Below are positions 9,108 to 16,535 of a DNA stretch of 64,000 bases, piece by piece. Numbering within the stretch: the first letter of the stretch is position 1; the number at the start of each line of letters is the position of its first letter. The notes below the pieces were generated by a model, which saw nothing but the letters and a program-made list of their open reading frames with translations, did not search any database and had not been told where the DNA came from. Source of the DNA: Myxococcales bacterium UBA1238 (GTDB lineage Bacteria; Myxococcota_A; Bradymonadia; UBA7976; UBA1532); assembly GCA_002309015.1 (NCBI GenBank), contig DBWM01000012.1, positions 561-64,560 on the forward strand, read 5' to 3'. The position numbers and the translations under genes are program-made.

Positions 9108-10097
9108 ATGAACGCAAACATCATCATTCAGCTCCTGTGCGCCTGGCTGCAGGGCAAGCGGTTACCGCCTTTGCCTGAAGGCATCACCAAGCTTACAACC
9201 CCTCAAAATTTAAATGGATTTCTTTACCACACGGCCCCGGAGATGAGCGCTTGCGATGCCGGAATCTGCGCTCAGACCTGGCAGAAAAACGCCGCATTAC
9301 ATCTTAAACGTCTCAAAATTCTGCAACAGGTTTGGCCCGTCGATGCCCCCAGGCCCATGCTTTTTAAAGGGGCCGATTATTGCGAGCAGCTCTATCGGGA
9401 TCCGGGCGCGAGAGGCTGCTGCGATGCGGATTTTTTGGTTCCCAGCCATTTTGAAGCGATCGCCCGTCATCTCGCAAAATCGGCCACCGAAATCCGTTAC
9501 CCTCAGCAAATGCGCCTCCCTTTTGGCTCAATCGACAGTTTAGGTTTCGTCATCGACGGCTGCCTGCTCGAACTCCATCGCCAAATCGTTCCCTTACCGC
9601 CCAACGAGCTGCGCGCAAACCGCATCTGGCATCGCAGCCAGCCTGACCGCACGGCCGGCGACCCGTTTTTCCGCTTCCCCTGCCCCAAAGATCGTCTGGC
9701 CATCTGGCTCGCCCAGGCCGCAAAAGATGCGTTTGAGATCAACCAAATGCAACTCATCGATTTGATGATCATTTTAAGGCAACAAACCGATCCCATCCTC
9801 CCCTGGCTCAGACGCTGTCAGCTGCTCACCGCATACCAGGTCGCTCAGCAGATGCTCAAACCGCTGCAGCCCCCGATCAACCTTCGCTGCCCGCTGCCCA
9901 ACCGCCTGCAAGCGCAAGTCATCCAGCAGCTTTTGCCTTCGATCTGGGGTCCCGTTCAATCACAACCTTCTGTTTTTAAACGGGATCTCATCAAAATACT
10001 GAGCTGGCATCCCAGGGCTTTCGGCCCTAAACTCCTCGCAGCGCTCTGGCATCGCCTGGATGCCCGGCTCAAAGCAAAGATTCCGGCACAAAAATGA
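9108..10097 (+). CDS. Nucleotidyltransferase-like protein (NTP_transf_5 type)
   Basis: This 329-residue protein resembles the uncharacterised nucleotidyltransferase family often found in polysaccharide and peptide-modification clusters. The key region is around residues 83-105: PMLFKGADYCEQLY followed by DPGARGCCDADFLVP, where the Asp residues would bind metal in a polymerase-beta-like fold. No substrate is known. It is the only plus-strand gene between Wzc-like and OPX genes, diverging from the former. Its last 29 bases overlap the end of the convergent OPX gene. Confidence 0.65.
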   Translation: MNANIIIQLLCAWLQGKRLPPLPEGITKLTTPQNLNGFLYHTAPEMSACDAGICAQTWQKNAALHLKRLKILQQVWPVDAPRPMLFKGADYCEQLYRDPGARGCCDADFLVPSHFEAIARHLAKSATEIRYPQQMRLPFGSIDSLGFVIDGCLLELHRQIVPLPPNELRANRIWHRSQPDRTAGDPFFRFPCPKDRLAIWLAQAAKDAFEINQMQLIDLMIILRQQTDPILPWLRRCQLLTAYQVAQQMLKPLQPPINLRCPLPNRLQAQVIQQLLPSIWGPVQSQPSVFKRDLIKILSWHPRAFGPKLLAALWHRLDARLKAKIPAQK

Positions 10098-10674
10098 TGT
10101 CACCCGGCTGCAGATGCACATTTTGCGCTCGCCCCAGACCAATCTCCTCAAAAGGCACCTGATAATAATGCTCCTGACCGTCCAAAATGCGCGTCAGCAC
10201 GACCGAATTCTTAGCCGCCACAGATTTTAAACCACCCGCCAGGCTCACCGCCTGAACGATGGTCATGTCATCCTCATACTTAAACGCCCCGGCTTTTTGC
10301 ACAGCGCCCCAGACGATCACCTTCTTTGAATTAAATTCCTTAACAAATACGCTCACTTGCGGATTTCGGAGATAGCCTTCCTTTAAGCGATCGCAAATTT
10401 CAGTCGCCAGTTGCCCTGACGTCAGCCCCTCCGCTTTCACAACGCCCACTAACGGAAATTCAAAGCAACCATCAGCATTTACGCGATAAAGACCGCTCAG
10501 GCCCTCCTCCATATAGACGCGCACCTCGACCACATCGCCCGCACCCAATTCCGCTGCGCGCACCCTCTCTATCACATCGGGCACTTCCGAGAACGGCAAT
10601 GTATTTGCCCGATGCCCGGAGCAAGCGGACATCAAGCTGATCAGACAAGCGATTTGAAATGCGCCGCGCATCAA
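10069..10674 (-). CDS. Short Wza-like outer-membrane polysaccharide export (OPX) lipoprotein
   Basis: This 201-residue protein starts with a lipoprotein signal; the lipobox is LMSAC, giving Cys18. The mature part has a Poly_export domain (LGAGDVVEVRVYMEEGLSG, about 43-61) and one SLBB domain (KKVIVWGAVQKAGAFKY, about 127-143), ending with LQPGDIIFVPE. It is about half the length of E. coli Wza and lacks the C-terminal helical barrel that crosses the outer membrane. In M. xanthus, short OPX proteins of this kind pair with separate beta-barrel porins. The upstream gene, overlapping by 4 bp, encodes a barrel that fits this role. Confidence 0.88.
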   Translation of the reverse strand: MMRGAFQIACLISLMSACSGHRANTLPFSEVPDVIERVRAAELGAGDVVEVRVYMEEGLSGLYRVNADGCFEFPLVGVVKAEGLTSGQLATEICDRLKEGYLRNPQVSVFVKEFNSKKVIVWGAVQKAGAFKYEDDMTIVQAVSLAGGLKSVAAKNSVVLTRILDGQEHYYQVPFEEIGLGRAQNVHLQPGDIIFVPESLL

Positions 10675-12071
10675 TATTGGCCACTCAATTTCAAAAGAAG
10701 CATAAAGCGTTGATACGCAACATAATCCGCCTCCTCGATGAACTTCGTCGGCGTGTAATAATCCGTAAAATTCTCCTCATATTTGATCGAGAATGAAGCC
10801 TTCAGCCATTGCCGCAAATGATATTGAAGCCCCAACTCAGAGCGCATGACGGGATCCTCGCGCTGAACCTTGGATCTGACCGCGCTGATGTATCGATCAA
10901 ACAGCTCATCGGGTGAACCTTCGTAACTGTAGCGATAGTAATCAAAAGCAGCCTGTGCGGTGACTCCCCAGTTCCGCGACAGCATCTTTTCAACAGCGAG
11001 CGCGATTTGGTGTTTTGTATAGTAGTTGGAGAATGAAGATTCCCCCATATCGAGCTGATAGCTCAGCTTCACGTTTAGAGAATTCTCTAATAAATATTGG
11101 ACATATGCGTTCACAGCAGGAAAGTTCTTCTCCACTGCGATCGGTCTGAACTTATAAAAACGGACCACTCCACCTTTGATGGAAACCGAAACGAGATCGG
11201 TGATCAAGCCGTGCAGGCCGAGCATCGCGCGCAGAGGCATCGCATCGCGATCGGTCGATTTCAGCGCTGTTTTTTGAGGTTCATGCGGTTCGTCTTTGGG
11301 GACATCCAGCGAAGAGGGTTCCTCATTGACCGTGAAATCGGGCTCGTCATAGTCAACATATTTTAACGAAACATCTGCGACGACAGAGGTTTTCGGGAAA
11401 AAATGCCAGTTGACCCCCAACTTGAGCAGATGCGAATTAAAATTTCCCCGCGTGCCGCCCGCATCCGCCGATAAAAATGACTGGAATCCCAAACAATATC
11501 CGAGAGTTACGGTCAATGGCACCATTTCACCGCGCACAGGCCGAAACCTCAAATCCGCACCCAGCGTGTTATAGATGCGCTCCATCCCCGCTGTTGCGGT
11601 GTCGCTCACGGGAATATCCGAAAATGAAAGATTTTCGAACAGCGAGAAGCTTAAAATCCCTCTCTTCAGAAAATCGCCCCTGGCCGAAAATGAAAAATTC
11701 TGCAATCCATCGCGATTGCGAACCGCTTCCGTCGTCTGATCAGCAAACGCAAAATATTGCAGGTTAAAGCGCCCAGTCAGCTTGATCTGCGTCTGATCGG
11801 TATGTCGGTTTTGGGCGCTCAAACCGCCCGAAACATCGATCAATCCCACAGATATGGGATCCTCCGCTTTCGTCTCATAAAAAAGATTCGTATTGTAACC
11901 GAATCCCGCACCCAATGACGGGTGCAGCACAAAATCGCCCAGCCCAATCCCATCACCCGTTTGAGACCAAGTCTCGGCAGGATGAAGCAATATGTAAGAA
12001 ATCCCCATTTGCGCCAGAAAGATTGCGCATCGATTAAATAAATTAGCAAATATTTGCTTCTTCTGCAACAA
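10671..12071 (-). CDS. Outer-membrane beta-barrel, probable polysaccharide porin
   Basis: This 466-residue protein has an N-terminal signal sequence and many alternating amphipathic strands ending in aromatic residues, in the style of the BBP2-type barrel family (LGAGFGYNTNLFYETK early in the mature part). The predicted start is TTG at 12071, right after the stop of the upstream gene. It is preferred because it gives a normal signal peptide with positive charges (KK, NR) before the hydrophobic core, whereas ATG at residue 22 would not. The following gene is the short OPX lipoprotein, so this is probably its porin. A Glt-type outer-membrane barrel is the main alternative, because the operon begins with an AgmX/PglI-tail gene. 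Confidence 0.7.
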   Translation of the reverse strand: MLQKKQIFANLFNRCAIFLAQMGISYILLHPAETWSQTGDGIGLGDFVLHPSLGAGFGYNTNLFYETKAEDPISVGLIDVSGGLSAQNRHTDQTQIKLTGRFNLQYFAFADQTTEAVRNRDGLQNFSFSARGDFLKRGILSFSLFENLSFSDIPVSDTATAGMERIYNTLGADLRFRPVRGEMVPLTVTLGYCLGFQSFLSADAGGTRGNFNSHLLKLGVNWHFFPKTSVVADVSLKYVDYDEPDFTVNEEPSSLDVPKDEPHEPQKTALKSTDRDAMPLRAMLGLHGLITDLVSVSIKGGVVRFYKFRPIAVEKNFPAVNAYVQYLLENSLNVKLSYQLDMGESSFSNYYTKHQIALAVEKMLSRNWGVTAQAAFDYYRYSYEGSPDELFDRYISAVRSKVQREDPVMRSELGLQYHLRQWLKASFSIKYEENFTDYYTPTKFIEEADYVAYQRFMLLLKLSGQY

Positions 12072-12605
12072 CTACTTACTGCCGGATATCGGTGTGGGAT
12101 GTTCAAACTCTAATTCTTCATAAATAGGCACAATCTCATCAGAGGGATCATCGGAACGCTCCCGACTATTCGGATCCTTCTCTTGCTTAGTTTCCCCACC
12201 CTCCTGAACTTTGATTTCGCCTTCAACGCAAGACTCGAGGCTTAAACGCAACGCCGAAGACTGATCGGCAGCCACCGCGATGCGCCCTGATTCCAGCTCA
12301 AAAGTCTTTTTTCCGGCATCGCTTTCATCGTTCGCCGAAGCGTCGAGTTTATCTTTGCTCTTTTGAACGATGCTCATAATGCTTTTAAAGGACAGATATG
12401 TATCCTTCACGCATTCAATTTGGGCGGAATCTCCCTTTTTTTGCACTTCTGCTAGATAGCTGAGCGCAACTTCATAATCCGATTTGACTTGTGAAATCTG
12501 CTGTTCAGCACGTGCCCGCAACGCAGCCCGATCGGCCTGCGATTGAGCAAATACGGAAGATGCGCAGAGAATCAGCAATGATACAAATGGAATGCGAACC
12601 ATCAA
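12072..12605 (-). CDS. Secreted coiled-coil protein of unknown function
   Basis: I do not recognise this 177-residue protein. It has a clear signal peptide (cleavage after SSVFA, about residue 20), then a helical region with heptad-like spacing (about 22-95), two cysteines in the mature part (IECVK and SLESCVEG) that could form a disulfide, and a charged, probably disordered C-terminus. It lies between the AgmX/PglI-tail protein and the outer-membrane barrel on the same strand, its stop touching the start of the barrel gene. A periplasmic accessory role for the barrel or envelope complex is a guess from context. Confidence 0.6.
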   Translation of the reverse strand: MMVRIPFVSLLILCASSVFAQSQADRAALRARAEQQISQVKSDYEVALSYLAEVQKKGDSAQIECVKDTYLSFKSIMSIVQKSKDKLDASANDESDAGKKTFELESGRIAVAADQSSALRLSLESCVEGEIKVQEGGETKQEKDPNSRERSDDPSDEIVPIYEELEFEHPTPISGSK

Positions 12606-12659
12606 TCACCATCACGAAGCTGAAGTTACGCAAAGCGTTTCCGCGCAGTATAATCAAAA

Positions 12660-14054
12660 TCAGTTTGCAGGCGAAAAAATAAATGGGACAGCGACCGTAA
12701 CTTCACCGCCTTCAGGCTTTGGAAAACGCCATCTTAAAATTTCGTTCACGATGCAAACCCCGACTGCAGAATCTCCAATCGTATCTTCGATCACAGAAAC
12801 GTCGCTCGTTTTGCCGCTGGGCATAATGGTGATCTGCACCTTGATTTTGCCCTTCAGACTGGGGTTTTGCTTCAGTCGGCGCTCATAACAGCTTTGGATG
12901 CCCGCTTGCTTCCGTTTGGTGACTTTTGAGATCTCGGAAACCGATAATGTACCGGATCCAAAAGAATCTGATTCAGAAAGCGCGCTCATCTTCACGTTGC
13001 CCTTAATCGACACCTCGGTTTTGGCGCCGCTTCCCACACCTGGCCCCGTTGAGCGCTTCATATCAATATCGACATTCGCCAAACCGGATCCACCTGCTGT
13101 CGCCGTACGGCGATCACGGCCATCCGTCTCTCCATTCGCAACCATCACACCGCTGGAGCCAGAAAACGCTTCTGCCATCGAGACATCCGCAGCTCCACCC
13201 TTGAGGGTATCCACCAGGCTGCCGCCACCTTCGCCGCCCGTCGTGCCAATAAATTTCAGAATGGTATTATTCTGAATCGTGCGATTCATCCGTTCCCGGC
13301 GAGCAGCCGCTGTTTCCGGTCCTGCAGGCCCCGCAGCTGCCGCTTTTGACGTCTTCACGGGTGTTTTTTTAGGTTCTTCCGCCGGCTTAGCCTTTTCAGC
13401 CGCCTGCTGATCGCCTTCCTCGTCAGTTTTCTTATCGCCCTCAGCAAGCGGGTCCTTCAGCGCTTTCGGCTCTATCCCCAAAACCGTAACAAATCGATCC
13501 GGCAATGCGGCCAAGCCCTTAGGCGGTTCTGGATAGTCTTGCGATAAAATGTAAACCATCGCGCAAGTTTGAAGCAGAAAGCTGCCTAAGAGGCACAAAA
13601 CAAAGGTTTTTTCGAGATTCTTCCACCAGGATCCGCGCATATTGGCGGACATTTGAATGGAAGAAGCGGGCGGCGGAGGCGCCACAAACTGGAAGAGAAT
13701 CGCAAGATCCTCAAAACAGATTTTTCCCCGGCTCTCATCCGACAAGCTTAAACTAAAATATTTGCCCTGCTTTTTGGCAATCCCCTGCTCGCGCAAAGTG
13801 GCCAATTCCAGAACAGCATCTCCAACGGAAACCTTACCGCGCGCCCTTTCGGTAAACTTTAAAAAATAAACTCCGCCGCGCATCTCAAAGAGAGGAAAAG
13901 CGCCCAATATTCCGGCCGTCGGCAATATAAAAGAAGCCCGGGAAGACTCGCCCACCGTCACCGTTTCCCGGCGTCGCACCAGGCGCTCTTCGATCATCCT
14001 GCCATTTTGAACGATCCCAATTCGCAGAATCTTTTTATCCCCGCTGTGACCCAT
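12660..14054 (-). CDS. GltG-like protein with AgmX/PglI C-terminal domain
   Basis: This 464-residue protein has a cytoplasmic N-terminal domain (1-130, ending in a PPPP stretch), one membrane segment (149-170), a long Lys/Glu/Pro/Ala-rich and Gly-rich periplasmic linker (about 175-365), and a C-terminal AgmX/PglI-type domain (about 371-464). The tail has the typical GIQSCYERRL, LKGKIKVQITI, CIVNEILRWRFPKPEGGE and PFIF elements. The layout resembles TonB/TolA energy transducers and the M. xanthus gliding protein GltG (PglI). A separate FHA domain, present in its paralogue at 59270, is missing here. SD AGAGGA supports the start. A terminator separates it from the upstream TolR genes, so it probably has its own promoter and heads a run into the barrel and OPX genes. 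Confidence 0.8.
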   Translation of the reverse strand: MGHSGDKKILRIGIVQNGRMIEERLVRRRETVTVGESSRASFILPTAGILGAFPLFEMRGGVYFLKFTERARGKVSVGDAVLELATLREQGIAKKQGKYFSLSLSDESRGKICFEDLAILFQFVAPPPPASSIQMSANMRGSWWKNLEKTFVLCLLGSFLLQTCAMVYILSQDYPEPPKGLAALPDRFVTVLGIEPKALKDPLAEGDKKTDEEGDQQAAEKAKPAEEPKKTPVKTSKAAAAGPAGPETAAARRERMNRTIQNNTILKFIGTTGGEGGGSLVDTLKGGAADVSMAEAFSGSSGVMVANGETDGRDRRTATAGGSGLANVDIDMKRSTGPGVGSGAKTEVSIKGNVKMSALSESDSFGSGTLSVSEISKVTKRKQAGIQSCYERRLKQNPSLKGKIKVQITIMPSGKTSDVSVIEDTIGDSAVGVCIVNEILRWRFPKPEGGEVTVAVPFIFSPAN

Positions 14055-14141
14055 GCCGATCCTCTCACCGTCCGGACGGAACGCATATAGTGATGATGCG
14101 CTCAGCCAACTTCAAGTCATATTGCGCGACTACATAAAAAA

Positions 14142-14169
14142 ACGGCTCCCGAGAGAGCCGTCTTTTTTT
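14142..14169 (-). terminator. Rho-independent terminator after the TolQ/TolR genes
   Basis: ACGGCTC (14142-14148) and GAGCCGT (14155-14161) form a 7-bp stem flanked by A and T runs on both sides. It would stop transcription of the minus-strand tolQ-tolR-tolR operon, and its symmetry allows it to act on either strand. Confidence 0.85.
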
Positions 14170-14187
14170 CGCTCTAAGCAACTGAAA

Positions 14188-14781
14188 TTACTTTACATTT
14201 GCCCTCAAGCCACCTTGAACCACTGCAAACTTAAATTTTTGAAATTTTGCCTGGCCTGCAGTGTAGAGCACCTCGGTAATCAAACGATAAGGCGTCTCTT
14301 CGTGAGCGATAATGGTCAGCAAACCTTCGAATTTGCCGTTAATCAAACGCGCAACGTTCTCCTGACGACCAGCCTCTTCGCTCAAGGCATCAAAAAGGGG
14401 CTGAATCTGCATGCTCTGCTCGTCGCCGCCTTTGTGCGTCTTGTCGACAGCACCATCTTTTACAGGGACAACGATCTTGTCATTGAGCACGATGCCGGCC
14501 GCCGTCACGGTCACAGCTGCGGTCGCCTCAGGATTCACCTTGGTCGTCGATGCGGGCAAATGCAAATCTTCGCTCTGCTCAATCTTCAACGGGTCCACTG
14601 CGAAGTTCATCAGCAGGAACACGAGGATGATGAACATGGCGTCCATCAGCGAGTTGATCGTCACGCCCGATTTGGCTTCATCGAAACGCCCCTTTTTGCG
14701 TTCCTTCTTAAAGCCTTCTTCCTCTTCGCCTTCAGCGCCGTTCGGATTCAGCGGCGCTTGATTTTGCAACTCTTCAGACAC
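14188..14781 (-). CDS. TolR/ExbD-like proton-channel subunit (AglS-like)
   Basis: This 197-residue protein has a charged cytoplasmic N-terminus, one membrane segment (about 43-62: INSLMDAMFIILVFLLMNF) and a periplasmic domain. Asp47 sits in the membrane segment where ExbD/TolR/MotB-type proteins carry the proton-binding Asp. It follows a second TolR-like gene and a TolQ-like gene with very short gaps. In M. xanthus the AglR-AglQ-AglS set is the proton-driven motor of gliding; this protein is the likely active stator rod of a similar motor. A terminator follows the gene. Confidence 0.85.
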   Translation of the reverse strand: MSEELQNQAPLNPNGAEGEEEEGFKKERKKGRFDEAKSGVTINSLMDAMFIILVFLLMNFAVDPLKIEQSEDLHLPASTTKVNPEATAAVTVTAAGIVLNDKIVVPVKDGAVDKTHKGGDEQSMQIQPLFDALSEEAGRQENVARLINGKFEGLLTIIAHEETPYRLITEVLYTAGQAKFQKFKFAVVQGGLRANVK

Positions 14782-14791
14782 CGTTCTCTCC

Positions 14792-15370
14792 TTATTGCGC
14801 TAAAGCGAACACGACGTCAGGCCACAACAAAACGGGCGTCGTATTATCGCTTTCATACTTAATATCTGCGTTGTGCAGCTGATCGAGATCCGCATAGCTG
14901 TCTTCCGTCAGCTGAAGGCGCGCGAGATCCATCACGGCGGTCACATATTTAAACGGGATTTTCGCCCCCGCCGTCAGGTTGAGCACCGACTCGTTGGTAT
15001 GCGCTTTTTTAACCATCACCAACTTGCTGTACAGCTCAACGAAATCGTACGCATCATTCTTTTTGGGAATCAGCGGACCTGCACCGTCCTCGGTGGGTGC
15101 CATCTTCAGCATCTCGTAAATATCGTCACCCGATGCCGTCAGACGGAAACCATCTTCCCCGATCGCCACCGTAAAATTCAGCGGCTTGTTGTCGTTGTCT
15201 TCGGTTGGGGCTGCTGCACTCGAGCCGAACTTCGGCGCGTTGACGTTGATAACCCCGATGGCGACCTGAGCGGAACCCGCCAAGACCGCCGGGATCAAAC
15301 ACATGACGCAGTTCATGATCGGGACGAGGCTCAGGTCACCTTCAGCTTCTACAAACTTGGCTTTGCCCAT
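14792..15370 (-). CDS. TolR/ExbD-like subunit lacking the membrane aspartate
   Basis: This 192-residue protein has an early membrane segment (about 14-38, LVPIMNCVMCLIPAVLAGS) and a periplasmic domain. Position and length fit ExbD/TolR, but the residue that should be the proton-binding Asp (P-x-x-D) is Asn20 in PIMN. The neighbouring TolR copy keeps its Asp. It lies 10 bases upstream of that gene and 40 bases downstream of the TolQ-like gene, so all three are one operon. It may be a structural partner in a mixed motor; whether it conducts protons is doubtful. Confidence 0.8.
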   Translation of the reverse strand: MGKAKFVEAEGDLSLVPIMNCVMCLIPAVLAGSAQVAIGVINVNAPKFGSSAAAPTEDNDNKPLNFTVAIGEDGFRLTASGDDIYEMLKMAPTEDGAGPLIPKKNDAYDFVELYSKLVMVKKAHTNESVLNLTAGAKIPFKYVTAVMDLARLQLTEDSYADLDQLHNADIKYESDNTTPVLLWPDVVFALAQ

Positions 15371-15410
15371 GAATTACTCCGACCCAGTCAAGAAAAAACC
15401 GAAGACAAAA

Positions 15411-16073
15411 TCACGCATTCTGCGCGCTGGCGTCGCCGTTGCCGCCGCGAAGACGAGAAATCAGCATGTTCTCAAGCTTCACGGAGTTCTCATCGAGCTC
15501 TTCCAAAATCTTCTTGGTCACAGAAGAGAGGAACAGGTGGGCGCCCAGACTCGGGATAGCGACGATCAGACCCATAGCCGTCGTGTTCATGGCGATAGAA
15601 ATACCGCTCGACAACATCGCCTGGCGCTTATCCGGGGGAACGCTCGGATCAGACAACGCACCGAATGCCTCGATCAGACCGAGGATGGTACCCAGAAGTC
15701 CGAGCAGCGTCGCGATGTTCGCGAGAGAGGTCAGCAGGTTGGTTCGGCGGGAAACCTGAGGAACGATGCCCAGAGTCGCCTCTTCGATGGCCTGCTGAAT
15801 CGCCTCGGGGCCCTGATTGGCGCGCAACAGAGCGGCCTTGGCAACGCGGGGCAGAGCGGCCTGAGAGTTGCTGCAAAGCTTGGCGGCGCGGTCGATGTTG
15901 TTCGACATCACCAGCTTTTGAATCTGCGCCATGAAGGCGGTCGCATTCACATTATACTTAAAGTATAGGAAGATAAAGCGCTCGATAATGATACCGAGGC
16001 AAACGATGCTGACGGCCAAAATGGGGTGCATCCAGGGACCGCCATCAGAGTAAAACTTAGCGACACCACCCAT
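15411..16073 (-). CDS. TolQ/ExbB/MotA-family motor protein (AglR-like)
   Basis: This 220-residue protein has three membrane segments (about 16-37, 113-137 and 154-178) and the conserved MotA/TolQ/ExbB core, including TNLLTSLANIATLLGLLGTI and AMNTTAMGLIVAIPS. Such proteins form the ring around the TolR/ExbD rods and use the proton gradient to drive movement or force across the envelope. It is the first gene of a tolQ-tolR-tolR operon ended by a strong terminator. Company with AgmX/PglI-tail and TPR proteins makes it AglR-like rather than part of the cell-division Tol-Pal system, whose other genes are absent here. Confidence 0.88.
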   Translation of the reverse strand: MGGVAKFYSDGGPWMHPILAVSIVCLGIIIERFIFLYFKYNVNATAFMAQIQKLVMSNNIDRAAKLCSNSQAALPRVAKAALLRANQGPEAIQQAIEEATLGIVPQVSRRTNLLTSLANIATLLGLLGTILGLIEAFGALSDPSVPPDKRQAMLSSGISIAMNTTAMGLIVAIPSLGAHLFLSSVTKKILEELDENSVKLENMLISRLRGGNGDASAQNA

Positions 16074-16264
16074 TACGAACTCTCCATTAGTGGGGTAAAA
16101 ATTTGGCGCAACCTGCGCTTACCAAAAGCCGTCAAATCCTCTTCGAGCATTTCCAAGAAAACGGCGTGGATGCTATACACCGACCCCAAACGGTGATCCA
16201 CCCTTTTCTGCTACGGGAAGGATTTTTCACAAAAAAACGCCGCCCACTATACACGAAAACGAAA

Positions 16265-16510
16265 CTAAAAGGGAGTTTTTTTCACACTCGCTTTGATTAA
16301 ATCAATAAGATTTTTTTGGGGCATCAACTCCTGAAAGCGCAGCTCAGAGCGCATAATTACGTAATAAACCTCAGGTTTTTGGAGCTGACCTTCCACTTTT
16401 TGCGTCTCGAGCTCGATCACCTTGCCCTTGGGGCGAGCCTCCGCATTCCAGGGCCAGCAAAGCATCAAAACCGCGCATAACCGTATAAAACTGTTCACCT
16501 TTTTCATCAT
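16265..16510 (-). CDS. Small secreted protein of a gliding-type cluster
   Basis: This 81-residue protein has a signal peptide (MMKKVNSFIRLCAVLMLC then AEA-type cleavage near residue 25). The mature part reads through KVEGQLQKPEVYYVIMR and ends LIKASVKKTPF. The start at 16510 is chosen because AAAGGA lies upstream and because a longer frame would run through the end of the TPR lipoprotein gene. The same pattern, a short secreted protein with a G-x-hydrophobic-x-x-P motif and a KxSA/KAS-like end, occurs at 61180 in the same position of the second cluster. The function is unknown. The 191 bases between this gene and the TolQ-like gene hold no other gene. Confidence 0.65.
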   Translation of the reverse strand: MMKKVNSFIRLCAVLMLCWPWNAEARPKGKVIELETQKVEGQLQKPEVYYVIMRSELRFQELMPQKNLIDLIKASVKKTPF

Positions 16511-16535
16511 TACGCAGTCCTTTCCCGAGCGATGT

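Noticed and set aside
15411..16073. Cell-division Tol-Pal system TolQ
   Set aside because: No tolA, tolB or pal nearby; neighbours are AgmX/PglI-tail and TPR proteins typical of gliding-type machines.
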